NCBI RefSeq assembly: GCF_003050705.1
Contig: NZ_QAOG01000001.1
Coordinates: forward strand, 1,037,105 to 1,101,104
Source of the DNA: Sphingomonas aurantiaca
Lineage (GTDB): Bacteria; Pseudomonadota; Alphaproteobacteria; Sphingomonadales; Sphingomonadaceae
Direction of reading: 5' to 3'
Length of the DNA stretch: 64,000 bases
The notes below the pieces were generated by a model. That model was not told where the DNA came from. It saw only the letters and a list, made by a program, of their open reading frames with translations, and did not search any database. Positions 18,552 to 30,308 of this stretch are shown piece by piece. The position numbers and the translations under genes are program-made. How positions within the stretch are numbered: the first letter of the stretch is position 1; each line of letters starts with the position of its first letter.

Positions 18552-19505
18552 TCAATACCTAACCCGCTCCGCCTTCACGCCAAGCTTGGCCAACTGCGCC
18601 TGCACGCTGTCTTGCCCCGCCAGATGCCCCGCACCCACCGCAACGAACACCGTCCCCGGCGACTTCATCCGATTCGCGACCCACTCCGCCCAGCGCGCAT
18701 TGCGATCCACCAGCAGCACCTTGGCCACCTCGGGCGAATCCTTCAGACTGTCGTTCATCTCCCGCGCAAGCGCCTCGGGATCGCCCTTTGCCCATTCGTC
18801 GACCATCGTCGCCATCGTCGTCTCGAGCTCGGGCAACTCGTCGATCGTGGTGCCGAGAAACTGCAGCTGCGCCTTTTGCGACAGCCCGCCGAAATAGCCC
18901 AGCTGCTGCTCCGCCGTCTCCAGCCCGATCACCGGCTTGCCCGCCGCCTTCGCCGCCGCGGTGATCACATGCTCGGGCCCATTCTCCGAGTCATAGCCGA
19001 GCTTCGACAGCGGCGCGATCGACAGGTTTGTCGCCGCCAGCCACGGCCGAAACCGATCAAATGCGTTCGCCGGCAGCCCCAGGTCGGTCACCGCCTTCGC
19101 ATAGGCCGCGCGCTTGTCGGCGGGCAGCTGCTCGGTCAGCGTCGGGCCATCCTTCGCCACGCCGGTCGCCATCACGAGGCTCTGCATCTTGTTCGCATCG
19201 GGCATCACCAGCTCGAGCACCACCTGCTGCGACCGGTCGAACGCGGTCTTCACCGCCTCGTCGAACCACGTCATGCCGGGCTTGAGCACATGGATCGTCC
19301 CGAACAGGTAGATCGTCGTGTCCTTGTCCTTCACCACCCACAAGGCCGGATCGGCATCGTTGGCGGCCTGCACGGGCTTCGGCGCGACCTGCGCACAGGC
19401 GGGGAGGGCGAACGCCATCGCGATCGCGGACAGCGCGGAGCGGAACGAGACGATCTTCGAAAACAGCTTCAAGGCCAGGGCATCCTTATCATTGGTCGCC
19501 CCCAT
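18552..19505 (-). CDS. TraB/GumN-family lipoprotein
   Basis: The 317-residue protein belongs to the TraB/PrgY/GumN superfamily, whose bacterial members are proposed metal-dependent proteases or hydrolases. Two conserved motifs are visible: [15 protein letters not shown] near residue 62 and the C-terminal [17 protein letters not shown] hydrophobic segment followed by LPAC (Cys37) suggests a lipoprotein. The ATG at 19505 gives a long charged stretch before the hydrophobic core, so a later start is possible. Its start region faces glyQ divergently. Confidence 0.88.
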   Translation of the reverse strand: MGATNDKDALALKLFSKIVSFRSALSAIAMAFALPACAQVAPKPVQAANDADPALWVVKDKDTTIYLFGTIHVLKPGMTWFDEAVKTAFDRSQQVVLELVMPDANKMQSLVMATGVAKDGPTLTEQLPADKRAAYAKAVTDLGLPANAFDRFRPWLAATNLSIAPLSKLGYDSENGPEHVITAAAKAAGKPVIGLETAEQQLGYFGGLSQKAQLQFLGTTIDELPELETTMATMVDEWAKGDPEALAREMNDSLKDSPEVAKVLLVDRNARWAEWVANRMKSPGTVFVAVGAGHLAGQDSVQAQLAKLGVKAERVRY

Positions 19506-19567
19506 GTAGGACGCCCCACTCAAACGCACCACTTGCCTCTCGCACCCCCATCCGCCAAAGCCCGCGC

Positions 19568-20446
19568 GTGACCCAGCCCCTGAAAAAGCCTCTCAGCTTC
19601 CAGCGCATGATCCTCACGCTCCATGACTATTGGAGCGAGCACGGGTGCCTGATCCTGCAGCCCTACGACATGGAAATGGGTGCGGGCACCTTCCACACCG
19701 CCACGACGCTGCGCGCGCTCGGGCCGAAACCGTGGAACGCCGCGTTCGTCCAGCCCTGCCGCCGCCCCACGGATGGCCGCTACGGCGAGAACCCCAACCG
19801 GCTCCAGCATTATTACCAGTATCAGGTGATCCTGAAGCCTTCGCCCGCCAACCTCCAGGAACTCTACCTCGGCAGCCTCGCGGCGATCGGCATCGACATG
19901 CTGAAGCACGACATCCGCTTCGTCGAGGACGATTGGGAAAGCCCGACGCTCGGCGCCTGGGGTCTCGGCTGGGAGGTCTGGTGCGACGGCATGGAGGTGA
20001 CCCAGTTCACCTATTTCCAGCAGATGGGCGGCTTCGACATGAAGCCCGTCGCGGGCGAGCTGACCTACGGGCTCGAGCGCCTGGCGATGTATATCCAGGA
20101 CAAGGACAGCGTCTACGACCTCGCGTTCAACGACGCCGGCGTCACCTATGGCGAGGTGTTCCTGGAGAACGAGCAGGAGATGTCGAAGTGGAACTTCGAG
20201 GTCGCCGACACGGACTCGCTGTTCGAACAGTTCCGCAAGCACGTCGCCGAATGCGAGAACAGCCTGAGCCACAAGCTGCCGATCCCCGCCTACGAGCAGG
20301 CGATCAAGGCCAGCCACGTCTTCAACCTGCTCCAGGCCCGCGGCGTGATCTCGGTCGCCGAACGCCAGGCCTATATGGGCCGCGTCCGCGACCTCGCCAA
20401 AGGCGCCTGCGCCGCCTGGATGGACAAGCACGGATGGGCAGCGTGA
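19568..20446 (+). CDS. glyQ: glycyl-tRNA synthetase alpha subunit
   Basis: GlyQ is the catalytic-site subunit of the tetrameric bacterial GlyRS. The 292-residue product matches the family end to end: [18 protein letters not shown] at the start, [21 protein letters not shown], the motif 2 region [20 protein letters not shown], and [13 protein letters not shown] near motif 3. glyS follows after 124 bases that contain a palindromic element. The start codon is GTG. Confidence 0.98.
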   Translation: MTQPLKKPLSFQRMILTLHDYWSEHGCLILQPYDMEMGAGTFHTATTLRALGPKPWNAAFVQPCRRPTDGRYGENPNRLQHYYQYQVILKPSPANLQELYLGSLAAIGIDMLKHDIRFVEDDWESPTLGAWGLGWEVWCDGMEVTQFTYFQQMGGFDMKPVAGELTYGLERLAMYIQDKDSVYDLAFNDAGVTYGEVFLENEQEMSKWNFEVADTDSLFEQFRKHVAECENSLSHKLPIPAYEQAIKASHVFNLLQARGVISVAERQAYMGRVRDLAKGACAAWMDKHGWAA

Positions 20447-20481
20447 TGCTCCCAAGCGCCGCAGGCTGTATCTCTTCTTCT

Positions 20482-20543
20482 CTCCGCGTCCTCTGCGCCT
20501 CTGCGCGAACAGACTATCGCGCAGAGGCGCAGAGAACGCAGAG
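20482..20543. repeat. inverted repeat, CCTCTGCGCC family
   Basis: Arms TCTGCGCCTCTGCGCGA and TCGCGCAGAGGCGCAGA flank a 10-base loop in the glyQ-glyS gap. This sequence family differs from the other palindromes in the window. It lies within the operon and might lower or tune glyS expression. Confidence 0.75.
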
Positions 20544-20570
20544 TGTTTTTGCTCCGACCGGTGAGCCCGA

Positions 20571-22901
20571 ATGACCGATTTTCTCCTAGAACTCCGCTCC
20601 GAAGAAATCCCCGCCCGCATGCAGGCGAAGGCGCGTGACGATCTCGCCAAGCTGTTCACCGCCGAGCTCGCCAAGGCCGGGATCGCCACCAGCGCGCTCG
20701 TCACCTACGCGACGCCGCGCCGCCTGACGCTGATCGCGCGCGACCTGCCGCTCGAGACCGCCGCGGTCTCCGAAGAGGTGAAGGGCCCCAAGACGTCCGC
20801 CCCCCCGCAGGCGCTCGAAGGCTTCCTGCGCAAGACCGGTCTCACGCGCGAGCAGCTCGTCGATCGCGGCGGCACGCTGTTCGCGGTCACCGAAAAGCCC
20901 GGCCGCGCCACCGCCGCCGTGCTGGCGGAGGCGATCCCCGCGATCATCCGTGCGTTCCCGTGGCCCAAGTCGATGCGCTGGGGCGACGCCTCGGCCAGCA
21001 CCGAAAGCTTGCGCTGGGTCCGCCCGCTGCAAGGCATCGTCGCGCTGCTCGGCGAAGAGATCGTGCCGTTCGAGATCGCCGGCATCGAGAGCGGCGCCGC
21101 CACGCTCGGCCACCGCTTCCACCACCCGTACCAGATCACGATCGGCGGCGCGCACGACTATGTCGAGAAGCTGCGCGCCTGCCACGTCATCGTCGACCAG
21201 GACGAGCGCGCGACGCTGATCCGCGATCACGCACGCGAGGCCGCGCTGCAGGCCGGGCTCGAACTGATCGACGACGAGGGTCTCGTCGCCGAGAATGCCG
21301 GCCTCACCGAATGGCCGATTCCGTTGCTCGGCCAGTTCGACCCCGCGTTTCTCGACGTGCCGCCCGAGGTGATCCAGCTGACGGCGCGCGTGAACCAGAA
21401 ATATTTCGTCTGCCGCAGCGCCGACGGGACGCTCGCCAACGCGTTCGTCTGTACCGCTAACATCGCCGCGCACGACGGCGGCGCGAAGATCGTCGAGGGC
21501 AACCGCAAGGTGCTCGCCGCGCGTCTGTCGGATGCGAAATTCTTCTACGACACCGACCTGAAGGTGCCGCTCGAAGAGCAGGCGGAGAAGCTCGAAAAGA
21601 TCGTCTTCCACGAAAAGCTTGGCACGCTGGCCGACAAGGTCGACCGCGTCGCCAAACTCGCCCGCTGGCTGGTCGAAGAGGGCATAATCCTCCCCGGAAC
21701 GGGGAGGGGGACCAGCGAAGCTGGTGGAGGGGGGGCGCCACGAAGCGCAGCGCCCGCGGAGAACCCCCTCCACCCTCAGCCTATGGCTGACGGTCCCCCT
21801 CCCCTTGCAGGGGAGGAATTGGCGGACCTCGCGGAACGCGCAGCACGTCTCGCCAAGGCGGATCTCGTCACCGGCATGGTCGGCGAGTTCCCCGAATTGC
21901 AGGGCCTGATGGGCGGCTACTACGCCGCAGCCCAAGGCGAGCACCCCGCCGTCGCCGCCGCGATCCGCGACCATTACAAGCCGGTCGGGCAGGGCGATGA
22001 CGTCCCCACCGATCCGGTGACGGTGGCGGTAAGCTTGGCGGACAAGCTCGATACGCTTGTTGCGTTCTTCTACGGCGGCATGCCACCCACGGGATCGAAA
22101 GATCCTTTTGCACTTCGACGCGCTGCGCTCGGAGTGTTGGAGCTGCTTACCCGTAACAAACTGCGGCTGGGTCTCTGGCAGGCAATATATCGCAGCATGA
22201 CCGGGTTTACAGATCAGCGGTGCAGTTCCGAAATGCCTGACGCTGCCATTGAAGAGCATCAGGCTAGTATCAAGCGCGCTTTCGATACTTTGCCGGACTT
22301 CTTCGCCGACCGCCTCAAAGTCCAGCAACGCGAAGCCGGTGTCCGTCACGACCTGATCGACGCGGTGTTCGCGCTCGGTGGCGAGGACGATCTCGTCCGC
22401 CTGCTCGCGCGCGTCCACGCGCTCCAGGCGTTCGTGATCACCGAGGACGGCAAGAACCTGCTCGCCGGCTACAAGCGCGCCGCCAATATCCTCAAGAAGG
22501 AAGCCCCTTCTGCTCCCTCTCCCCCCAAAGGAGAGGGGCGCGGAGAGGGTAGGGGTGAGGGGCTGCCAAGCAGTGCAGCGCCCGGAACAGCCCCTCACCC
22601 CGACCCGCTCCCCGGAGGGGAGAGGGAGAAGATGCTGTCCTACACGCCCGAACCGGCAGAGGCTGCGCTGATGACCGCGCTCGACTCCGCCGAACCCCGC
22701 GCCACCGCCGCAATCGCCGCCGAGGATTTCGCCGCTGCGATGGCCGCGCTCGCGTCGCTGCGCGCGCCGATCGACGCCTTCTTTGATAGCGTTATCGTCA
22801 ACGACGCCGATCCCGCCAAGCGCTCCGCCCGTCTCGCCCTACTTGAGCGAGTCCGTGCCGCAGTGCACAACGTTGCAGATTTTTCGAAGATCGAGGGCTG
22901 A
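20571..22901 (+). CDS. glyS: glycyl-tRNA synthetase beta subunit, enlarged by two in-frame palindromic repeats
   Basis: GlyS binds tRNA-Gly and pairs with GlyQ. The N-terminus (MTDFLLELRSEEIPARMQ), middle (LTARVNQKYFVCRSADG, FFYDTDLKVPLEEQ) and C-terminal anticodon region are typical. At 776 residues it is roughly 85 longer than the usual 690. The excess coincides with two palindromic elements read in frame: residues about 373-416 (ILPGTGRGTSEAGGGG... to PPPLAGEE) and about 647-687 (PSPPKGEGRGEGRGEG... to PLPGGERE). Both replace surface linkers between recognisable helices, so the enzyme should still fold. A lower-GC patch covers residues about 522-580. The reading frame is intact. Confidence 0.96.
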   Translation: MTDFLLELRSEEIPARMQAKARDDLAKLFTAELAKAGIATSALVTYATPRRLTLIARDLPLETAAVSEEVKGPKTSAPPQALEGFLRKTGLTREQLVDRGGTLFAVTEKPGRATAAVLAEAIPAIIRAFPWPKSMRWGDASASTESLRWVRPLQGIVALLGEEIVPFEIAGIESGAATLGHRFHHPYQITIGGAHDYVEKLRACHVIVDQDERATLIRDHAREAALQAGLELIDDEGLVAENAGLTEWPIPLLGQFDPAFLDVPPEVIQLTARVNQKYFVCRSADGTLANAFVCTANIAAHDGGAKIVEGNRKVLAARLSDAKFFYDTDLKVPLEEQAEKLEKIVFHEKLGTLADKVDRVAKLARWLVEEGIILPGTGRGTSEAGGGGAPRSAAPAENPLHPQPMADGPPPLAGEELADLAERAARLAKADLVTGMVGEFPELQGLMGGYYAAAQGEHPAVAAAIRDHYKPVGQGDDVPTDPVTVAVSLADKLDTLVAFFYGGMPPTGSKDPFALRRAALGVLELLTRNKLRLGLWQAIYRSMTGFTDQRCSSEMPDAAIEEHQASIKRAFDTLPDFFADRLKVQQREAGVRHDLIDAVFALGGEDDLVRLLARVHALQAFVITEDGKNLLAGYKRAANILKKEAPSAPSPPKGEGRGEGRGEGLPSSAAPGTAPHPDPLPGGEREKMLSYTPEPAEAALMTALDSAEPRATAAIAAEDFAAAMAALASLRAPIDAFFDSVIVNDADPAKRSARLALLERVRAAVHNVADFSKIEG
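21686..21819. repeat. palindromic repeat element inside glyS, TCCTCCCC family
   Basis: The left arm (AATCCTCCCCGGAACGGGGA, then GGGGGACC) and the right arm (GGTCCCCCTCCCC, then TTGCAGGGGAGGAATT) are the same design as the intergenic element 5943-6102. Inner GGTGGAGGGGG/CCCCCTCCACC arms are also present. It is translated in frame within glyS. Confidence 0.88.
22510..22631. repeat. palindromic repeat element inside glyS, CCCTCTCC family
   Basis: The left arm CTCCCTCTCC and right arm GGAGAGGGAG flank inner GGGTGAGGGGCTG/CAGCCCCTCACCC-like arms, as in 4290-4399. It is translated in frame close to the glyS C-terminal domain. Confidence 0.85.
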
Positions 22902-22993
22902 CGGGAATGGATGTGCAGACAGCTCCCAGCGTCTGCACTTCCTATACTTCACTTTTGCCCTGCCCGTAAAAACAAGCACTTAGAGGACCCGTG

Positions 22994-25657
<2,664 letters not shown>

Positions 25658-25675
25658 CGCCAACCCACAAAACAA

Positions 25676-25781
25676 CACCACCCCGGCGAAGGCCGGGGCC
25701 CAATTGGAACGTCCTGAGTAACTAAGGATTTTCCCAAGTTACTCAGCATCCCCAATTGGGCCCGGCCTACGCCGGGGTGGT
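25676..25781. repeat. palindromic repeat element, CACCCCGGCGAAGGCC family
   Basis: The left arm CACCCCGGCGAAGGCCGGGGCCCAATTGG and right arm CCAATTGGGCCCGGCCTACGCCGGGGTGG are inverted copies with one or two differences. Inner arms GAGTAACT and AGTTACTC also pair. It follows ppdK. Confidence 0.85.
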
Positions 25782-25797
25782 AAAAGAAGAAGACTGT

Positions 25798-25848
25798 GTC
25801 CCCGCGAAGGCGGGGACCCAGACTGGACTCCCGCCTTCGCGGGAGCAC
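25798..25848. repeat. small palindromic element, TCCCCGCGAAGGCGGGGA type
   Basis: Two adjacent hairpins (GTCCCCGCGAAGGCGGGGAC and CTCCCGCCTTCGCGGGAG) are mutually complementary, so either two small hairpins or one long one can form. It abuts the previous element. Confidence 0.75.
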
Positions 25849-25886
25849 AAGGAAGCGGGAGGAAACCTCACCCCCGCTCCCGACCC

Positions 25887-26267
25887 TTACCGACGCTGGT
25901 CGAAATCGAACCAGCCACGCTTGGTCCCATCGGCCCGATACGCCGGCCGCGCATAAGCCGGCCGAGCCTCAGACCGCGCAACCGTATCGACAACCGGCCG
26001 ACGCTCGACCACCGGCGCCGCAACCGGCGCCGCCGAAGCCGCCTTCACCAGCCGTGCATTCTCATGCTCAGCCTCAGTCGCCCGCTTCTCCGCAGCAACC
26101 GCCCTCAGGTCCGAATCCTTCTTAGCAGCCCCGTGTGCGTCACGCTCGGCCAGATACCGCGCTTTCCACTTCTTGCCCCCCGGATGGCTCGCCAGTCCGA
26201 ACAGCCAGCCGGCAACAAAGACCAGCGCAAGCGCCGCGAACTGCGTAGGTGTGGAAAACAACGGCAT
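25887..26267 (-). CDS. small membrane-anchored protein of unknown function
   Basis: The 126-residue product has one N-terminal transmembrane segment (about residues 8-27, FAALALVFVAGWLFGLA). A charged, probably helical stretch (30-75) follows, then a Pro/Ala/Arg-rich tail ending in RGWFDFDQRR. It lies 52 bases downstream of tadC on the same strand and could be transcribed with the Tad cluster, but it resembles no Tad component I know. Function unknown. Confidence 0.65.
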   Translation of the reverse strand: MPLFSTPTQFAALALVFVAGWLFGLASHPGGKKWKARYLAERDAHGAAKKDSDLRAVAAEKRATEAEHENARLVKAASAAPVAAPVVERRPVVDTVARSEARPAYARPAYRADGTKRGWFDFDQRR

Positions 26268-26319
26268 CGTAAAACCCTCCTGTTACGGCAGCTCAACGAT
26301 CCGCCCGCGCTGCGGTTGC

Positions 26320-27312
26320 TTAGGTCTTGATCAGCGCATCGGAGATCGAACACGCCGCCGGCCCGAGGATGACGACGAACAGCACCGGCAGGATGAACAG
26401 GATCAGCGGGATCGTCATGATCGCGGGCAGCCGCGCGGCCTTTTCCTCGGCGCGCATCATCCGCTCGTTGCGGAATTCGCCCGACAGTACGCGCAGCGCC
26501 GATGCCAGCGGCGTGCCGTATTTCTCGGTCTGGATCATCGTCGTGACGACGCCCTTCACCGCGTCCAGCTTCACGCGCATCGCCAGATTCTCGAACGCGG
26601 TCCGCCGATCGGTCAGGAACCCCAGCTCGATCGCGGTCAGCGTGAACTCCTCGCCGAGCTCGGGATAGGCGCGGCTGAGCTCGCGCGCGACCCGGTGGAA
26701 CGCGGCGTCGACGGTCAGCCCCGCTTCCGCGCAGATCACGAGCAGATCGAGTGCGTCGGGCAACCCCTTGCGGATCGCGTCCGAGCGCTTCTTGATCTTG
26801 TTGTCGAGAAAGAGGTCGGGCGCCTTGTAGCTCAGGATGAACGTCATCGCGACAAGCCCGTATTTCTTCAGCGGGCCCCAGGTCGCAAAGCCGTCGGTGC
26901 CGTACACCCAGTACAGCATCGCGCCACCCAGCACGATCGGCAGCACCAGCCGGCCGAAAATCACCGCGGGCGCCCATTCCTTCGATCGGATGCCCGCCTG
27001 CATCAGTTTCAGCTGGACCGCCTTGACCTGGCTGTCCTGCAGCATCTTCATCGACGACAGCATGCCGCGCATCTTGTCGGCGGTGTCGTTGCGCTGGACG
27101 AGCTTGGCGCGGCGCTTGGTCGAGGCGGTGATGCCCGCCTTCAGCTGTTCGCGGCGATCGTTCAGCGCCTTGACGCGCTTGGTCATCGGATCGCTGACGG
27201 TGGTGGCGGCGTAGATCGCGACCATCACCGCGAACGCGGCGACGCCCGACAGGATCGTCGCGACCAGCAGGACGTCGATCCCGAGAATGGTAGGTCCGGC
27301 GGTCGTGCCCAT
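26320..27312 (-). CDS. tadC: Tad pilus inner-membrane platform protein TadC
   Basis: The 330-residue protein has a type II secretion F domain (about 170-300, including LPDALDLLVICAEAGLTVDAAF and FRNERMMRAEEKAARLP) flanked by hydrophobic segments. With TadB it forms the inner-membrane platform on which the motor ATPase acts. The start is the ATG giving MGTTAGPTILGIDVLL; upstream in-frame codons are unconserved. It is the last recognised gene of the cpa/tad cluster. Confidence 0.93.
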   Translation of the reverse strand: MGTTAGPTILGIDVLLVATILSGVAAFAVMVAIYAATTVSDPMTKRVKALNDRREQLKAGITASTKRRAKLVQRNDTADKMRGMLSSMKMLQDSQVKAVQLKLMQAGIRSKEWAPAVIFGRLVLPIVLGGAMLYWVYGTDGFATWGPLKKYGLVAMTFILSYKAPDLFLDNKIKKRSDAIRKGLPDALDLLVICAEAGLTVDAAFHRVARELSRAYPELGEEFTLTAIELGFLTDRRTAFENLAMRVKLDAVKGVVTTMIQTEKYGTPLASALRVLSGEFRNERMMRAEEKAARLPAIMTIPLILFILPVLFVVILGPAACSISDALIKT

Positions 27313-27323
27313 CTTCTTGGCCC

Positions 27324-28295
27324 TTAAATCTCGAAGCTGATCATCTTGGACATGATGAAGGCGCCGATTCCCATCCACACCATCCCGCCCATGCCGAGCA
27401 CCATCAGCCGCTCGTCGATGAAGAACTTCTGCATGTACGTGCCGTTGATCACCCAGATCATCGCGAACACGATGAACGGCAGCGCGCCGATGATGTAGGC
27501 CGAGGCCTTCGATTCCGACGACATCGCCTTGATCTTCAGCTTCATCTGGCCGCGCAGCCGCAGCACGTTGGACAGGTTGGCCAGCGTTTCTGCCAGGTTG
27601 CCGCCGGTCTCGCGCTGGATCGCGATCGTGATCACGAAGAACTGGAACTCGGGCGTACCCAGCCGGTCCGCGGTCTCCTGCAGCGCGGCATCCATCGTCC
27701 GGCCGATCTTCATCTTGTCGCTGACCGCGCGAAACTCCTCGCCGACCGGGCCGTCAATCTCATGGCCGACGACGCCAATCGTCTCGCTGATCGGCAGACC
27801 CGAGCGCAGCCCGCGTACCAGCAGATCGATCGCATCGGGGAACTTGGCGGTGAACCTCCCGACCCGCCGACCAATCGTCTTGCCGACCAAGAAATGCGGC
27901 AACCCGACGCCGACGAACACGCCGAACAGCAGCGCGAGCAAAATCGGCAGTCCCTTGAGCAGCATCAGCGCCGCGACGACCAGCGCGATCCCCGCGGTCG
28001 CCAGCCCATATTGGCCGACCGTCCAGGTCTTGCCGGTCATCGCGAGCCTCTTGGCGAGCTGGACCGGATTGGGCAGGATCCGCGTGAAGGCGAGATCCAT
28101 CCGGGTATCGCGGTTCATCGAGATCCGGCGCAGCTGCGCCTCGGCGACCACCAGCGCATCGCCGTGACGGTCGCGCAATGCCGCGATCCGTCGCGACTGC
28201 GCGCGGCCGGCGGACGGGCCCGAAAACGCGAGCGCGACCATCGCGAGCACGATCGACGCGCCGACGATGACCAGCACGAACGGCATCATCTCCAT
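27324..28295 (-). CDS. tadB: Tad pilus inner-membrane platform protein TadB
   Basis: The 323-residue GspF-domain membrane protein carries FPDAIDLLVRGLRSGLPISE (about 145-165) and ITIAIQRETGGNLAETLANLS, both typical of TadB, with hydrophobic segments at the N-terminus (5-25), near 100-130 and at the C-terminus. It follows cpaE by 40 bases, where cpaF/tadA would normally sit. Confidence 0.94.
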   Translation of the reverse strand: MEMMPFVLVIVGASIVLAMVALAFSGPSAGRAQSRRIAALRDRHGDALVVAEAQLRRISMNRDTRMDLAFTRILPNPVQLAKRLAMTGKTWTVGQYGLATAGIALVVAALMLLKGLPILLALLFGVFVGVGLPHFLVGKTIGRRVGRFTAKFPDAIDLLVRGLRSGLPISETIGVVGHEIDGPVGEEFRAVSDKMKIGRTMDAALQETADRLGTPEFQFFVITIAIQRETGGNLAETLANLSNVLRLRGQMKLKIKAMSSESKASAYIIGALPFIVFAMIWVINGTYMQKFFIDERLMVLGMGGMVWMGIGAFIMSKMISFEI

Positions 28296-28335
28296 CGCGC
28301 CTATCGCCTTCCGCTCGAGAGGATCGGACCGCGGC

Positions 28336-29619
28336 TCATTTCGCTTTTGCCTTGGGCGTGCGCTTGGGAATCAATCCCTTCAGGTCACCGAACTTGCCGA
28401 TCAGCGACTTGCCCTTCGACTTGGCACCGTCGGTCGCACCGTCGGGCACGGCGGAGGCGATCGCGGTCGCGAGCGCGGTGATCGGCGCGATCGTCTTCGA
28501 CGTCTTGCCGACCTCGACGATCGGTTTGCCGAGCTTGGCGGCCTGCGCGGCGAGCTTCTGGTCGAACGGCACGAGATAATCGATCTTGCGCTCGATCGAG
28601 CCCTCGAAATCCTTGCGGCTGATCTCGAGCTGGCCGCCGGCGTGCATCTTGTTGGCGAGCACGAACAGCTCGGTCTGCGGCGCGTTCGTCTTCATCCACG
28701 ACAGGATCCGGATCGTGTCGCGGGCGGAGGCGAGCGTCAGTTCGGTCACGATCACCGCCAGCTGGACGTCGCTGACGAGCTGCGGATGCTGGATCAGCAT
28801 CGCCCGCGGCAGATCGACGACGGTGCATTCGAACGCCGCGCGCATCTCTTCCTGCAACTGGTAGAAGGCCGAGCCATCGGTGACGAGCGGCGCGTTGATC
28901 GGCGCCTCGGCCGACAGGACCGACAGCTTCTCCGACGCCTTGACCATCGCGCGTTCGATGAACAGCCCGTCGATCCGGCTAGGATTGTCGATCGCATCGG
29001 TCAGACCGCGACCGGGCTCGAGATCGAGGCTGAGCGCGCCCGTCCCGAAATGGACGTCGAGGTCGAGCAACGCGGTGGCGCGCTTTTCCTTGTCCGCCAG
29101 CAGCCAGGCGAGCGACGTCGCGACCGTCGAGGCACCGACGCCGCCGCGCGTACCGATCACCGCGACCGAGCAATGCGGCCGGTCGGTCGAGATCTCGACA
29201 TGCTTGGGCGCGTTCAGCAGCGCCTGCGCATGGCCGAACGCCTCGCGGAGCATGTCCGCGTGCAGCGGCTTGAGGAGATAATCCTGGATCCCGCTCGACA
29301 CGAGGTCACGGTACAGCCGGACGTCGTTCACCTGACCGGCCGCGATCACGACGGTCCCCGGCTCGCACACTTCGGCGAGTGCGTTGATGTCGTTCAGCGG
29401 GTCACCCGATTCGGCGAGATCGACGAACAGGATCTGCGGCGAGGCGGAGACCGACAGCGACTGGATCGCGTTGCGCAGCCCGCCCTTGTGGATCTTCTCG
29501 ACCGCCCAGCCGAGTTCGCTCGCGACCGGGCGCAGTGCCTCGGCGGTAGTCTCGTCGCAGACATAGGCGGTAAAGGGTTCGCGCTGTGCGATGCCGCCGG
29601 GCTTCCAGGGTGCGTTCAT
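28336..29619 (-). CDS. cpaE: Tad pilus assembly/localisation ATPase CpaE (TadZ)
   Basis: The 427-residue protein combines an N-terminal receiver-like domain (about 15-130) with a MinD/ParA-type ATPase having the deviant P-loop GTRGGVGAST (156-165). CpaE/TadZ places the pilus machine at the pole. A basic tail (KSLIGKFGDLKGLIPKR...) ends the protein. The ATG overlaps the cpaD stop by one base (TGATG), showing tight coupling. Confidence 0.93.
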   Translation of the reverse strand: MNAPWKPGGIAQREPFTAYVCDETTAEALRPVASELGWAVEKIHKGGLRNAIQSLSVSASPQILFVDLAESGDPLNDINALAEVCEPGTVVIAAGQVNDVRLYRDLVSSGIQDYLLKPLHADMLREAFGHAQALLNAPKHVEISTDRPHCSVAVIGTRGGVGASTVATSLAWLLADKEKRATALLDLDVHFGTGALSLDLEPGRGLTDAIDNPSRIDGLFIERAMVKASEKLSVLSAEAPINAPLVTDGSAFYQLQEEMRAAFECTVVDLPRAMLIQHPQLVSDVQLAVIVTELTLASARDTIRILSWMKTNAPQTELFVLANKMHAGGQLEISRKDFEGSIERKIDYLVPFDQKLAAQAAKLGKPIVEVGKTSKTIAPITALATAIASAVPDGATDGAKSKGKSLIGKFGDLKGLIPKRTPKAKAK

Positions 29620-30260
29620 CACTTCCCTCCCGTGCTGCTGGCGCTGAGCCCACCGGCACCGGTCGGCGCCTTTTTGCGATAGGTGTCGATCGCCTTGTAC
29701 GACAGAGCGGCATCGGTTGTTTCGGTGCCGGGGGCGCCGCGGACCAGGTCGGCAGGGTTCGCGATCATCGCCGCCAGGTTGCGGTTGATCGCGCAGCCAT
29801 AGTTGGACGAGGTGTTCGCCGCGAAATCATCCGACGAATTGCGCGACCAGTCGGGGCAGCGCGGCACGTCCGCGCGCATCCGGCTGACCACCACGCGGAT
29901 CGTGCCTGGCGTCACCGGCGCTGGCGTCACCGGTGCATCGGCGCTCAGCAGCAGGCCATAGCGCGCGACGACCGCGGCGACATCGGTACGCGCGCGATAC
30001 CCTTCCGCGGCAGGATCGTCGATCGCCACGCGGTCGCCATAGCCGAGATGCATCGTCGTCATCCAGCCGGCCAACCGCTCCTGTTCGCCCTGGGCAAGCT
30101 CGCCGCCGGACAGCCCGAGATCGAGCGCATAATCGGATCGGCTGACGACCGGTTGATGCACCGATTCGAGGCCGCGATTCTCTGTACCCATGCAGCCGGC
30201 CAGCGGCACGGCGAGCAGCAAGGCGGGCAGCAGGGACGCTAGGATCGAGGGCTTGCTCAT
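29619..30260 (-). CDS. cpaD: Tad pilus lipoprotein CpaD
   Basis: The 213-residue lipoprotein (lipobox PLAGC, Cys23) has the CpaD pattern. It includes a C-terminal region with paired cysteines, CPDWSRNSSDD and SSNYGCAINRNLAAMIANPADLVRG. CpaD is an outer-membrane-associated pilotin or companion of the CpaC secretin. The ATG at 30260 places the signal peptide directly at the N-terminus. It lies between cpaC and cpaE. Confidence 0.92.
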   Translation of the reverse strand: MSKPSILASLLPALLLAVPLAGCMGTENRGLESVHQPVVSRSDYALDLGLSGGELAQGEQERLAGWMTTMHLGYGDRVAIDDPAAEGYRARTDVAAVVARYGLLLSADAPVTPAPVTPGTIRVVVSRMRADVPRCPDWSRNSSDDFAANTSSNYGCAINRNLAAMIANPADLVRGAPGTETTDAALSYKAIDTYRKKAPTGAGGLSASSTGGK

Positions 30261-30308
30261 CGGATATCCTTGGTGCGTGGGGCGCAGGCTCATGTCAGTG
30301 CGTCCCGG

